The notes under the pieces are model-generated. The model ran no database searches, was not told the origin of the DNA, and worked only from the letters and a program-made list of their open reading frames with translations. Below are positions 17,194 to 26,385 of a stretch of 64,000 nt of DNA, piece after piece. The DNA comes from Bacillota bacterium (GTDB lineage: Bacteria > Bacillota > Clostridia > Christensenellales > Aristaeellaceae): the NCBI GenBank assembly GCA_023416585.1, contig JAEZHM010000040.1, forward strand, positions 1 to 64,000, in the 5' to 3' direction. The translations under genes were made by a program, and so were the position numbers. Within the stretch, counting starts at the first letter, position 1, and every line of letters begins with the position of its first letter.

Positions 17194-18123
17194 TCAACCA
17201 TCAATGTTTTTATCCGAATTGATTGTCTTGAACACAATCCATGAAACTGAACCCAGCACCAAGGCCAGTATCAGTGCTCCTGCCATGGAAGGGCCAAGGA
17301 ACAAGTCACTTGTAAAGCGGTTGTATAAATACAGCACAGGCATTGTCGTTATTCCCTGTGGTCCTCCGTTTGTTACAAATCGTGAAAGATCAAACATTTG
17401 CATGGCCGTTACAACGCCGGTGACAGCCAAATAGAAAAGAACATTCTTTAGGCAGGGAATCGTAATATGGACCAGTTTTTGTACCCATCCGGCGCCATCC
17501 AAAGACGCCGCTTCATAGTATTGGCTGGGGATATCGTTCATGCCGGCCAATAACACAAGAGCCTTATATCCAACAGCCAGCCATATGCTGGGAAACACCA
17601 TGGCAAACATCGCCATATCCGGTTTTGTCAGCCAGGCTTGCGGCTTCACGCCGAAATAGCCGATAAGCGTGTTAAGAATTCCGCCACGGAAATTATAGAT
17701 AAACACAAAGATATACGATACAATGATGCCTGATATAATCGTCGGAAGATACATAAGTGTCTTGGTGACGCTTGCCATCTTGCTGCCCATTCTGCGAACA
17801 GCGAGGGCGGCAATAAAGCCCAACACCATCGAGATCGTCATATTCCAGAAAGTGAATTGCACCCCTACCCAAATGGAATTCCAAAACCATGGATCAAAGA
17901 TGATTTTCTGGTAATTGGCAATGCCAACGAAACGCGATTCTTGGTAAAAGCTCCAATCAAAAAAGCTCAAATAGAGTGTGGTCGCAACCGGGATAATCGC
18001 GAAAACCAAAATGAGCAGACATGCTGGCAAGGCCATGGCCAATCCCGTAATCCCATCGCTTTGCTTCTTTGTCAGCCAACCATTTTGGCGAGGGGTCTTA
18101 ATCAAGGACGATGCGAGACCCAT
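17194..18123 (-). CDS. Sugar ABC transporter permease (MalF/UgpA type)
   Basis: A 309-residue CUT1 permease, partner of the MalG-type subunit downstream. Spans begin at GLAMALPACLLILVFAIIPVATTLYLSFFDW, and the coupling loop is YEAASLDGAGWVQKLVHITIPCLKNV. A GAGGAGGGAATC site precedes ATG 18123. It follows the binding-protein gene after a hairpin at 18153-18188, an arrangement that usually keeps the binding protein in excess. Confidence 0.92.
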   Translation of the reverse strand: MGLASSLIKTPRQNGWLTKKQSDGITGLAMALPACLLILVFAIIPVATTLYLSFFDWSFYQESRFVGIANYQKIIFDPWFWNSIWVGVQFTFWNMTISMVLGFIAALAVRRMGSKMASVTKTLMYLPTIISGIIVSYIFVFIYNFRGGILNTLIGYFGVKPQAWLTKPDMAMFAMVFPSIWLAVGYKALVLLAGMNDIPSQYYEAASLDGAGWVQKLVHITIPCLKNVLFYLAVTGVVTAMQMFDLSRFVTNGGPQGITTMPVLYLYNRFTSDLFLGPSMAGALILALVLGSVSWIVFKTINSDKNIDG

Positions 18124-18152
18124 CGACGATTCCCTCCTCTATAAACGAAATG

Positions 18153-18188
18153 TGGGGCAGCACAGCCCAATACAAGCGCGCTGCCCCA
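18153..18188 (-). promoter_or_regulatory. Intercistronic hairpin after binding-protein gene
   Basis: TGGGGCAGC (18153-18161) pairs with GCTGCCCCA (18180-18188). There is no T-run, so it is more likely an mRNA-stabilising or attenuating stem between the binding protein and the permeases than a full terminator. Confidence 0.6.
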
Positions 18189-18200
18189 GTGGCGGTCGAG

Positions 18201-19535
18201 TTATTTGGCAGGTTGATTATTCGGGTTTTTTCCGGCAAGATGATTAAGGGCAATGTAGTCATTGATTTCCTTCTCGCATTGCGCCAGGGAATCATCAATG
18301 CTCTGGCCGTTGGCAACCACGCGGGTAATGGCCTGGCCTACCGCAAGGGAGATCGCCCAGTCATGGCAGGGTTCGGGCACCACATAGGGCATGATTTCGT
18401 TGTTTAACGTAGACAGCCATTCGTCATTTTTCAACGTGGGATCCTGATTGATGGCCTCTACCACTGATTTGCGGGTGGAGCATTTGCCAAATCCGGCGCG
18501 CGTGCAAAAATCAATCATGATTTTGGAATCGCCGCCCAATAACCAGGAAATGAAATCTGCCGCTTCCTTCGGATGCTTCGTATTGGCATCAATCGCAAGG
18601 CCCCAGCCGCCCATTGCGGAAGAGCCCTTTGTGGGATCGCCTTCACGTGTAGGAATGGGTGCTACCTTAATCAGGCTTGCAACATCCGGATATTGATCAC
18701 GGATCAACTGGAAGTTCCATGAACCGGCGCAGATCATGGCTACAGAACCGTCGCACAGGGCGTCAGTGACGAAGGGATTGCATAATGCCTGCTCAGGAAC
18801 CACGCCCATCTCGTGGAGAGTTTTGAAATAGGACATAAGAGCACGGTAATCATCGGTGTTGACGATGGCCGCATCCCAGTTGTTGTTGATCGCAAAGCCT
18901 CCTGTTGTATTGTACTGAAGGCCATAGCTGGTCCAGGAAATATCGCCGTCATTCGTGTTTAGCTGAAAGCCAAAGGTGTATTCGTTGGTCAGCTTCTTGG
19001 CATAGTCATAAAGTTCATCCCAGGTTTTGGGAGCCCTCGCCGGGTCAAGGCCTGCCTGCTCAAACAAATCTGTACGGTAGTAGAGCACCTGTCCCGCTTC
19101 AGCTTGATAGGGATAGCCGTAATGCTGCCCGTTTACTGTTATCGACTGCCGGAAGTTATCCTGCAAGTCATCAAAGATAGCCGCATCAACAAACGGATCA
19201 AGCGGCTGTATGGTACCGCGCGCAACCTCGACGCCATACTTTGCCAGATTAACAGGGTATATGTCCGGGGCAACGTTGGCAGCCTGCGCCGCGATGATCT
19301 TCTCGCCCCATGTGGAATCCGGCACGTAGGAGACCTCTACGGTCACACCGTCAGCCTGCTCATTGTACTTTGCTACCCATTCGTCCATCCAGTTTTGCTG
19401 CCATTCGTCCCAAGGCTGCATCCACAACTGCAGAACGACCTTTTCGCTTTGTGCCAATGCGCCGCTTACGCTTGATAGAAGTACCAGCAAGGACAACAAC
19501 AGTGCCAACGACCTTGACATGCCATTACGAGTCAT
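18201..19535 (-). CDS. Extracellular sugar-binding protein (SBP family 1)
   Basis: A 444-residue binding protein of the MalE-like class. The signal peptide MTRNGMSRSLALLLSLLVLLSSVSGALA ends in a type I site before QSEKVV; no lipobox Cys is present. The mature part has VVLQLWMQPWDEWQQNWMDEWVAKYNEQADGVTVEV, APDIYPVNLAKYG, and PKTWDELYDYAKKLT. GGAGGAG lies upstream of ATG 19535. It is first in the operon with two permeases, fucI, kinase and SDR, which implies uptake of a pentose or pentose-containing oligosaccharide. The promoter carries a dyad shared with the divergent GH172 gene. Confidence 0.92.
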   Translation of the reverse strand: MTRNGMSRSLALLLSLLVLLSSVSGALAQSEKVVLQLWMQPWDEWQQNWMDEWVAKYNEQADGVTVEVSYVPDSTWGEKIIAAQAANVAPDIYPVNLAKYGVEVARGTIQPLDPFVDAAIFDDLQDNFRQSITVNGQHYGYPYQAEAGQVLYYRTDLFEQAGLDPARAPKTWDELYDYAKKLTNEYTFGFQLNTNDGDISWTSYGLQYNTTGGFAINNNWDAAIVNTDDYRALMSYFKTLHEMGVVPEQALCNPFVTDALCDGSVAMICAGSWNFQLIRDQYPDVASLIKVAPIPTREGDPTKGSSAMGGWGLAIDANTKHPKEAADFISWLLGGDSKIMIDFCTRAGFGKCSTRKSVVEAINQDPTLKNDEWLSTLNNEIMPYVVPEPCHDWAISLAVGQAITRVVANGQSIDDSLAQCEKEINDYIALNHLAGKNPNNQPAK

Positions 19536-19588
19536 CTACGGCTCCTCCTTAAATTTGGGATTCTCTCTGAATCCTCTTCGATAGGGGC

Positions 19589-19618
19589 ATTATACATCAC
19601 CGGGCCTATATTTGTAAA
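19589..19618 (-). promoter_or_regulatory. Promoter of transporter-fucI operon
   Basis: On the minus strand, -35 TTTACA (19618-19613), an 18-bp spacer and -10 TATAAT (19594-19589). The -35 box lies inside the dyad at 19612-19630. Confidence 0.7.
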
Positions 19619-19630
19619 TAAGTTTTACAT
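19612..19630. promoter_or_regulatory. Candidate operator, site 1 (TTGTAA-N7-TTACAT)
   Basis: The 19-bp dyad TTGTAAATAAGTTTTACAT overlaps the -35 box of the leftward transporter-fucI promoter, a position that suits repression. The same half-sites with the same 7-bp spacing occur at 19714-19732 and 24018-24036. The nearby ROK regulator is the likely binder; this is inference. Confidence 0.55.
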
Positions 19631-19713
19631 AATAAATTTGAAATATTATTTCCCACTGAAGTGAATGACAAATTTACATTAATCTTCCTGTATCCATTAT
19701 ATTTAATGTATTT

Positions 19714-19732
19714 TTGTAAAACTGATTGACAT
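19714..19732. promoter_or_regulatory. Candidate operator, site 2 (TTGTAA-N7-TGACAT)
   Basis: TTGTAAAACTGATTGACAT covers the -35 box of the rightward GH172 promoter. It differs from site 1 by one base in the second half-site. Confidence 0.5.
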
Positions 19733-19755
19733 ATTTTTTATACCGCGCTTATAAT
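19726..19755 (+). promoter_or_regulatory. Promoter of GH172 gene
   Basis: TTGACA (19726-19731), an 18-bp spacer and TATAAT (19750-19755), both perfect consensus boxes. Confidence 0.75.
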
Positions 19756-19834
19756 AGATAATATGGATATTTCAGGACAAGTTGTGGAGGCATCCTCAAC
19801 TGTCCGTACAAGATCAATATGGAGGGAATCAAAT

Positions 19835-20923
19835 ATGTTGGAGCATCTTCCCTATCAATCTGGTATTGTCACACGCCAAATATCGGCGGAAAACCCCAGC
19901 GGTGAAAAAGGTGGCGGAGCTCAGTGGGCCCCCAATCCGGAAGATCCCAACTTGTACCATAGCGATAAGGCCGTGAAATTGGGGCAGGGATGGAAAGTAC
20001 GTCCGTTTATTCGCGTGAAAGCCGGTGAAACCATTACACTTGCCGACATTGACGGCATGGGGGCCATCACGGAATTTTTCTTTACCACCAACTATCCCCG
20101 CATGTCTGAAATGGTGCTTCGGTTTTACTGGGATGACGAGGAATTTCCTTCTGTGGAAGTGCCGGCAGGCGCATTTTTTTGCATAGGTCATGACAGCCAT
20201 CCCCATACTGTTTTTTCCGATCCGGTTACCGTCATCCCTTACCGCGGCTGCAATAGCTACTGGTATATGCCTTTTAGAAATCATGCGCGCATCACGCTGA
20301 CGCATGAAGGCAGCACGGATGCAGATGTCGTTGCCTATCGCGTACTATACCACCTTAAGGAAATTCCTTTAGACGCAGCATACTTCCATGCGCAATACCG
20401 TCATACCCTGACCACTGAGAAGCTTCCTGAACATGTCATCCTTGACGGAGTAAAAGGCAAAGGGCTCTACGTAGGCACATACCTGTGCTGGAATGCCCTG
20501 AGTACAGGCTGGTGGGGTGAAGGCGAAGTAAAATTTTATCTGGATGGAGACGAGGAGTTCCCCTCGCTGTGCGATAACGGTACAGAAGATTACTTCGGCG
20601 GTGCTTGGAATTTCGGTTACGATCCATTCCGCAGCGGTGCGCCGGAACAGCCGTTTAATTCGCCTTACCTTGGAATGCCCCTTGCTATGACCAATAATCC
20701 CCACGGCTGCAAAAAGTTCAGCCTGTACCGCTGGCATATAAGGGACTGCATTGGCTTTGAACAGGATATACGGGCAACCGTGCAAACACTCGGTTGGTGG
20801 CCGGACATGAAAACGTATCGGCCGCTTTGCGAAGATGTATCTTCTGTGGCCTATTACTACCAGTATGAACCTCATGAGAAGTTTCCGGAACTTGCTCCCA
20901 TGACCGCCCGCTGGGAGCGGTAA
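19835..20923 (+). CDS. GH172 (DUF2961) glycoside hydrolase
   Basis: The 362-residue protein is a full-length DUF2961 member, a family now known to include exo-alpha-D-arabinofuranosidases and difructose-anhydride enzymes. Landmarks are the N-terminal AQWAPNPEDPN...VKLGQGWKVRPFIRVKAGETITLADIDGMGAITEFFFT, CNSYWYMPFRNHARITLTHEG, WWGEGEVKFYLDGD and NGTEDYFGGAWNFG. E229 (GEG) and E251 (GTEDYF) are conserved in the second copy of this window with identical spacing and are the likely catalytic pair. No signal peptide is seen. ATG 19835 follows GGAGGG; an upstream in-frame ATG at 19763 lies next to the promoter and is unlikely. It is divergent from the transporter-fucI operon. Confidence 0.9.
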   Translation: MLEHLPYQSGIVTRQISAENPSGEKGGGAQWAPNPEDPNLYHSDKAVKLGQGWKVRPFIRVKAGETITLADIDGMGAITEFFFTTNYPRMSEMVLRFYWDDEEFPSVEVPAGAFFCIGHDSHPHTVFSDPVTVIPYRGCNSYWYMPFRNHARITLTHEGSTDADVVAYRVLYHLKEIPLDAAYFHAQYRHTLTTEKLPEHVILDGVKGKGLYVGTYLCWNALSTGWWGEGEVKFYLDGDEEFPSLCDNGTEDYFGGAWNFGYDPFRSGAPEQPFNSPYLGMPLAMTNNPHGCKKFSLYRWHIRDCIGFEQDIRATVQTLGWWPDMKTYRPLCEDVSSVAYYYQYEPHEKFPELAPMTARWER

Positions 20924-20957
20924 AGCCATACAAGCCAGGCGATTGCTCCAGTAAAAC

Positions 20958-20992
20958 AGCAGGACGCGTTTCCTATCGGAGCGCGTCCTGCT
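20958..20992. terminator. Bidirectional terminator
   Basis: AGCAGGACGCG (20958-20968) pairs perfectly with CGCGTCCTGCT (20982-20992). It lies between the convergent GH172 and DUF4185 genes. Confidence 0.8.
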
Positions 20993-21033
20993 TATTAAAC
21001 TACTAAAAAAGTCTTTTTACATGTTCATTTGGC

Positions 21034-23817
21034 TTAATTCTTTTCGAATGTAACGCCAAGCCAATGGACTTGATATGGCCGAAACTGCGAAAGCGTAAAA
21101 TACATGGTTTTCCCGTCCCCGCTGATCATGTTGGGCAGCGAGTATGCGCCATAACAATGGGGCGGCTTGTCTTGAACGCTTGCTACCGGCATATACATTT
21201 TGTTGAACAGCGTTGCAGCCCGGCTCCAAGGCCCGAAGAGGCTCGGCGACTCATGGATCACAATCCTGTCATTGATCGTATCCAGCCCTGTCATTAGAAA
21301 AACATTCAGGTATTCATTATAGACAATGCCGATTTCCCGATTGCTCTGTTCCAAGACCCAAACCGCGTCCTTTTCATCCTTTGCCCAAACAGGCGCTCCG
21401 TATTCATCCATCCCAGCATAGAATGAATAGGCATCTTTATCCATTGCATCCTGTGCAGCCACACGCATTAGATAGGTTTCGCCATATCCGCCGCCTACAT
21501 TGCCAAACAGATACAGCATATCCTTTTGCGCAAATGCTGTAACAAACTGGAACGGGCTGTTGCCATCAAACATTGGACCGGCGTAATCCCACGTTGCCCC
21601 TCCATCCCTAGAAACCGCCCAGCCGGACCCCTGGACATCCCTGTGCCCCGGAACCGTCCACCCATAAATTTCATGAACCCACATGTATAGCGTGTCCACC
21701 CCGTCCTTTTCCACGCCAAATCCACAGGAGGGGATCATTGCGCAGGTGTAGTCTTCTTCAGGCGGCAGTACTGAGCCACGCCCATCTTTGCCGATGAATA
21801 CCTGATCAAACTTTATACCGTCAGCAGGATGGTCCACTGTACCCACGGATACCGCATTATGGATCCATGCTCCTTCACCGCGCGCACCGGTAAATGTGTC
21901 GCCGTATACACCATAGATTTTCCCCTTGAAGGCAAACAGGCTCCCCAGGTCGGTGCTCCCCATGCCCCAGCGCGATTGGGTCTTGTTCATGCTGTCCTCG
22001 CCTGTGATTGCGCCAACCATTTCGATCTTTGTGATGTCGGAAATGACTCCTGTGGGCCTGAGTCCTTCCTGGAATTGCAAGAAGGTCCCTTGATTCTTTG
22101 CGGCCAGGCCATAGCGTCCGTTTTTGAACGCATCGCTTTGATCTGTATACTCAAAGGCGGCTTTCCATAGCAGGCCATCATCGGAATAGCGAAAAGAATA
22201 GCTCTTCTCTTTTTTTACGATCCGAAGGTGGTTTACTTTCTCTTCAGGTACGAAGATTTGTGCCCTGCCGCTATCCATAAAGTATGGCTTACCGCCGGCT
22301 ATGGAATAGAGCAGGAGCCGGTTCCCGTCAAAGGTAAAAAGCAGCCGCTCTACCTCACCGGATAGTGCAAGCCCCGCCTCGGCATGATTAAAAATATTCG
22401 TGACCGTGGTGTCGATCATCCAATCCTCAATCATTTCATGGCGCAGCAAAATGGCAGCCTCATCTTTTGCATCCGATTTCAGTACCATACGGGAATTGCC
22501 GATTTGTGCCTTGCCGCTCTCAAGGTTCCAAATACCGTCGATCGTTTTGTTGCTGAAATAGTCGCTATAACCATCGCGAATCATTTCAGAAATATGTTCA
22601 AAGGCAACCACATAGGCAGCCTCTTCGATACCTGATGCTTCATATGCCATGGCACCGTACTGGGCCTTATCAAATACCCCTGTTTTATCAACAAATTTGC
22701 CTGCATAGGTGTTTTCGTTCGCATAGAAGTAATAGGTGGGGAATTCACCATCCTGTGTACGCTTGGTGATCCGTAATGTGCGGTCATCGTTCCTGTGCAG
22801 CTTAAGTTCCAGTAGCGGGCCTGTGGGCTTGCCTTGAATTGCACCGCTCAGTTCAAAATGCACTGAGTTGCCATATCCGTTGCGTATGCCAAAAATCAGA
22901 TAATTCCGATTGTCTGCATATAGTGCCAAACCGGCCAGGCTGTCTCCGTTTTGCATTGCAGAATCATAGGAAAGCATCCCTTCGAGCGTCCAATCCCTTT
23001 CCTTCTGAGGCCGCAGAAGCTTGGGCATATTCTCGCCGGTTGCGCCGTTCCTGACAGGCATCACAAAAACGCCCAGGCTCTTAAGCAGCGTCCAATCCTT
23101 TTGCTGCGCATCAGGAAAAGAAATTCGCTGCCCGTTAACTGCAAAATATTCATACTCCACAAACCACGATCTAATCACACTATTCTCGCTATGAAAAACG
23201 TCTGCTGGAATACCCGTATACCTGTTCATCAAGCCGATCTCTCCGCCGTCAAGCGAAGCATTCACATCTTTAAACGTAACAGGAAGGGTATCCCAACGTT
23301 GTCCGTCCATGCTCGCAAAGAAAGTATACACATGCTCATGCTTTTCTATAGCAAAATACTCATACTCGCCTTTTAGACAGCTTTCATTTGAAGAGGTGCT
23401 TGCCAGCACTCTTCCGCCGATCACGCCATAGCAGCCTGCGTAGTTTGCACTTTTGCTGCCGAACATCAAGTAATTTTGACTGTCGCGGTAAACGCACAAG
23501 CCGCCGTGGTATTGCCTCTCCTTATCAAAGTTGTCTCTTGAAATATGTGTTTCCAGCCGCCAATCACCTGCGGGCATTTCCCGCAAGAGCTTTGTGCCAT
23601 GATCCTGCTTCTGATTCTGGACATCAAATTCATAAACCGGCAGCATCAATGAACTGCCGGGATTTATGTATGTCCAAGCAGGCTCCAGCCGATTGTAGGA
23701 AAAGTCATCAGCCATTGCCATGTTCCTCCCAAAGTACATTATTCCCAGTGCGATTATCAATCCCAAAGCAAATTGGGCCCATGTAACCCACATGCTTTTC
23801 CTTTTCTCAACAATCAT
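21034..23817 (-). CDS. Membrane-anchored DUF4185 (GH183-type) glycosidase
   Basis: A 927-residue surface protein. Residues 10-30 form a membrane anchor or signal (WVTWAQFALGLIIALGIMYFG). Three beta-sandwich segments of concanavalin-like type follow (about 45-220, 240-410, 425-590), each with a phrase of the kind GLCVYRDSQNYLMFG, GLALYADNRNYLIFG or GLALSGEVERLLFTF. Residues 600-927 match DUF4185, with STDLGSLFAFKGKIYGVYGDTF, GSGWAVSRDGGATW and the end TLSQFRPYQVHWLGVTF. D623 and D640 fit the paired aspartates of this family. DUF4185 includes endo-D-arabinofuranases (GH183). A start at 23793 (AAAGGA upstream) is also possible. It sits beside a ROK regulator and GH172. Confidence 0.8.
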   Translation of the reverse strand: MIVEKRKSMWVTWAQFALGLIIALGIMYFGRNMAMADDFSYNRLEPAWTYINPGSSLMLPVYEFDVQNQKQDHGTKLLREMPAGDWRLETHISRDNFDKERQYHGGLCVYRDSQNYLMFGSKSANYAGCYGVIGGRVLASTSSNESCLKGEYEYFAIEKHEHVYTFFASMDGQRWDTLPVTFKDVNASLDGGEIGLMNRYTGIPADVFHSENSVIRSWFVEYEYFAVNGQRISFPDAQQKDWTLLKSLGVFVMPVRNGATGENMPKLLRPQKERDWTLEGMLSYDSAMQNGDSLAGLALYADNRNYLIFGIRNGYGNSVHFELSGAIQGKPTGPLLELKLHRNDDRTLRITKRTQDGEFPTYYFYANENTYAGKFVDKTGVFDKAQYGAMAYEASGIEEAAYVVAFEHISEMIRDGYSDYFSNKTIDGIWNLESGKAQIGNSRMVLKSDAKDEAAILLRHEMIEDWMIDTTVTNIFNHAEAGLALSGEVERLLFTFDGNRLLLYSIAGGKPYFMDSGRAQIFVPEEKVNHLRIVKKEKSYSFRYSDDGLLWKAAFEYTDQSDAFKNGRYGLAAKNQGTFLQFQEGLRPTGVISDITKIEMVGAITGEDSMNKTQSRWGMGSTDLGSLFAFKGKIYGVYGDTFTGARGEGAWIHNAVSVGTVDHPADGIKFDQVFIGKDGRGSVLPPEEDYTCAMIPSCGFGVEKDGVDTLYMWVHEIYGWTVPGHRDVQGSGWAVSRDGGATWDYAGPMFDGNSPFQFVTAFAQKDMLYLFGNVGGGYGETYLMRVAAQDAMDKDAYSFYAGMDEYGAPVWAKDEKDAVWVLEQSNREIGIVYNEYLNVFLMTGLDTINDRIVIHESPSLFGPWSRAATLFNKMYMPVASVQDKPPHCYGAYSLPNMISGDGKTMYFTLSQFRPYQVHWLGVTFEKN

Positions 23818-23972
23818 TGCTTGCTTCGATCAACCTTCCAAGGCATTCCATTTTGCCTTATAACACTATGCCTTTTGTTCAAAAACGTGGTCCCCGCTAT
23901 TTTCTCCTTCCTTGTGTAAAGTTCAAGTCATCCTTTATCATTATGCAACCCTTGGTTGTGCTTCATAAACTA

Positions 23973-24001
23973 AGTATACCATTAACTATTCTGACGTACA
24001 A
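23973..24001 (-). promoter_or_regulatory. Possible promoter of DUF4185 gene
   Basis: On the minus strand, -35 TTGTAC (24001-23996), a 17-bp spacer and -10 TATACT (23978-23973). The -35 is weak. The leader to the gene is about 150 nt with no other clear structure. Confidence 0.4.
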
Positions 24002-24017
24002 TATTAATAAGATAATT

Positions 24018-24036
24018 TTGTAATATAATTTTACAA
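24018..24036. promoter_or_regulatory. Candidate operator, site 3 (TTGTAA-N7-TTACAA)
   Basis: TTGTAATATAATTTTACAA is the most symmetrical of the three copies of this dyad. It lies in the 435-bp divergent gap between the DUF4185 gene and the ROK regulator, so it could serve both, including autoregulation. Confidence 0.55.
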
Positions 24037-24185
24037 TAAAATATTTTTATTAGTGCACGACTTCTTCTTATAACCCAAATAGCCTTATTGCTATATTGTA
24101 TGGGCATTTTTGCTTCAATTACGGATATGCTTCATGGAGGATTCAGAACATGCTTGGATTCATATAGCGTATTTTGTATAAGACC

Positions 24186-24214
24186 TTGCAGTAACTACTA
24201 TTCTGTGAGATAAT
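24186..24214 (+). promoter_or_regulatory. Possible promoter of ROK regulator
   Basis: TTGCAG (24186-24191), a 17-bp spacer and GATAAT (24209-24214). The -35 box is weak. Confidence 0.35.
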
Positions 24215-24252
24215 TACAGCAGGAATATATCTCTTTCCGGAAAGGGACAGAA

Positions 24253-25488
24253 ATGGGAAAAAATGATTATTCAATTATCAAGGCTGCAAATCGAAAACTA
24301 ATTTTGAACACGATATCCGAATATGGTGCAATATCCATAACGGACATGATTCATAAATTGCAACTTTCACGGCCAACGGTTGAGAGTACAGTTCGGCAGC
24401 TCCTTGAGGATGGTATTATAGAAAAGGCGGGACTAAACAAGGTTGGGGTAGGCCGCTCTGCGCAGCTATATGAGATTGGCCAGCAGCGCTACTTTTCCAT
24501 TGGCTTGGATCTTGAATTCCCCGCTATACGCATTGCCGTGATTAACCTGAAGCTGCAAAACATATACAGTGACAGCTGGGTTTGTTCGTTGGAAGATGAC
24601 ACGGAGCATATCCTGGAACGCCTTATCGCTCGTATTCGTCTTGCTATTGAAACAGCTTTGGGAAGCAGGCAGAAAGAGCGGCGCTTGCTGGGTATTGGTA
24701 TTGGCATATGCGGGCAAATCGACATGAATAGCAAAATCTCCTTGTTTGTTGAGCGTGTATCCAATTGGCGAAATGTACCACTGGTTAATATACTTAAGCG
24801 TGAGTTTAATGTACCGGTCAGTATGCGTAATGATGTGCACATGCTTTCATTGGTAAAAAGGGGTCAAAGAAATCGCGACGGGATTCTTAACTGCATTTAT
24901 ATCTGCCTGCGGTCAGGTATTGGTATGGCGCTGTTTTTGCAAGGGGATTTATTCAGCGGCATGATGGGCAACGCAGGTTATCTTGGGCACACATCGGTAG
25001 ATATCTTTGGGCCTCAATGTCATTGCGGAAACCATGGCTGCTTGGAAAATTACTTATCTCCCAAGCAGCTGACTCATGAATACGCGCAAATCACCAACAA
25101 AACCGTAACTTACCCTCAGATGCTGGAGCTGCTGGAGAAAAATGATGCAACAGCAACGCAAATTATGATACGGGCGTATGAGATCTTTGGGAAAGCTGTT
25201 GCTAATGTTGTCAAGATCACTGATATACATAACATTATAGTGAATGGCCTTCCCGATCAAGGGGGTGGGATTTTGCTGCAGGCGTTTCGTACTGGAATTG
25301 CACAGGCAACCATTGATCCTATCATGAAGAATATATGCATATACCAGGAGGAACTAATGGAAAATGACGCTGCCAAAGGCAGTGCGCAAATGATGATTCA
25401 TAAATTTTTTGCCGAACCACAATTACAGTTGATGCCTGACATGAAAAAGCCGGCCCGGCGTGGAGATGAGCAAGTTACATATCCTTAA
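24253..25488 (+). CDS. ROK-family transcriptional repressor (NagC/XylR type)
   Basis: The 411-residue length and an N-terminal winged helix mark this as a ROK regulator, not a kinase. The helix-turn-helix spans about residues 12-70 (NRKLILNTISEYGAISITDMIHKLQLSRPTVESTVRQLLEDGIIEKAG). The ROK domain follows from about residue 80, with LLGIGIGICGQID, the zinc-type motif CHCGNHGCLENYLS and a C-terminal sugar-kinase-like fold. An AAAGGGA site precedes ATG 24253. Such repressors release DNA when a sugar or sugar phosphate binds. Its position next to the DUF4185 gene and a dyad repeated at the GH172/transporter promoters suggests it controls the 12.7-25.5 kb block. Confidence 0.9.
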   Translation: MGKNDYSIIKAANRKLILNTISEYGAISITDMIHKLQLSRPTVESTVRQLLEDGIIEKAGLNKVGVGRSAQLYEIGQQRYFSIGLDLEFPAIRIAVINLKLQNIYSDSWVCSLEDDTEHILERLIARIRLAIETALGSRQKERRLLGIGIGICGQIDMNSKISLFVERVSNWRNVPLVNILKREFNVPVSMRNDVHMLSLVKRGQRNRDGILNCIYICLRSGIGMALFLQGDLFSGMMGNAGYLGHTSVDIFGPQCHCGNHGCLENYLSPKQLTHEYAQITNKTVTYPQMLELLEKNDATATQIMIRAYEIFGKAVANVVKITDIHNIIVNGLPDQGGGILLQAFRTGIAQATIDPIMKNICIYQEELMENDAAKGSAQMMIHKFFAEPQLQLMPDMKKPARRGDEQVTYP

Positions 25489-25633
25489 GATTTTTGCGAG
25501 GTATTTAAGGGTTGGGATATGATATGGTCGAGCTTTGTCCGGTGTTGAAAAATGATAGGGACTGTCTCAAAAGAGAACAGACCAAAAAAAGAAATCACGT
25601 TCCGAGTAAACGGGGCGTGATTTTATGTTATAA

Positions 25634-26310
25634 GTGGTAGGCTTTGAAGTTGGCCCGGAACAAAATGATCTGAATACTCTAATTCCCCTGCTTGAGCGGA
25701 TGGAAAAGGGAATCGGGCAAAGCTACGAAAACCTGATTGCAGACGCTGGATACGAGAACGAGGAAAAATGCGAATATCTAAAAGCGAGCGTCCAAATCAG
25801 CTACATCAAGCTGCAGGTTTACGAGAAGAGCAAAATACGGCGATGGCAGACAAACGGTTACCTAATAGAGAACATGCCGCATGACGCCCAAACAGATACC
25901 TATACCCGCCCAGGCGGCCATATCATGTGTCCCTGTCGGACTTAAGCATTCAAGCAGTAAGACGGGCTACGTCAGCGAGATCACCGTATATGAAGGAACA
26001 TCTGTCAAGTTGTCCGCTAAAAGGTAAGTGTACTCACGCCAAAGGTAACCGAGAATTGTCTGTTTCCAAGCGTATGAAGGAACTTTGTGCTGAATCGCTC
26101 GCCAATATTGCCAGCCCGAAGGGTATCATCCTGCGAATTAACCGTTCGATCCAATCCGAAAGCATGTACGGCAACATGAAGGAGAATCTTGGGTTCTGGT
26201 GGTTCCGGATGCGTGGTGCACGTAAGGTTTTTACCAGTTTTGAACAAGCGAAAATATGCAGCCGAAACCGATTCGGCAGCGTTGCTATGCCTTGCTTCTC
26301 CGTTTCTTGA
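25634..26310 (+). pseudogene. IS1182-family transposase remnant (truncated, frameshifted)
   Basis: The reading frame from 25634 encodes a transposase core segment (QNDLNTLIPLLERMEKGIGQSYENLIADAGYENEEKCEYL), with the DAGY motif that holds a catalytic Asp. It breaks near 25920-25945 and continues in another frame from about 25927 with a Cys-containing zinc-ribbon-like piece (SSCPLKGKCTHAKGNRELSVSKRMKEL) and the C-terminal block ESMYGNMKENLGFWWFRMRGARKV, where the last catalytic Glu would lie. The N-terminal half is missing. No function is expected. Confidence 0.8.
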
Positions 26311-26349
26311 CCTTTGCAGTGCTTACGATGACCTTCCGTATAGAAAAGA

Positions 26350-26385
26350 GGCTGTCTCCGCGATTTCTCTCGCTTTGAGACAGCC
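26350..26385. terminator. Bidirectional terminator at IS end / after asnA
   Basis: GGCTGTCTC (26350-26358) pairs exactly with GAGACAGCC (26377-26385). It is followed by CCTTTT on the plus strand and TCTTTTC on the minus strand, so it can end both the IS transcript and asnA. Confidence 0.7.

Noticed and set aside
24253..25488. ROK protein at 24253 as a sugar kinase
   Set aside because: Its length and N-terminal winged helix show it is a regulator, unlike the 306-residue kinase at 49685.
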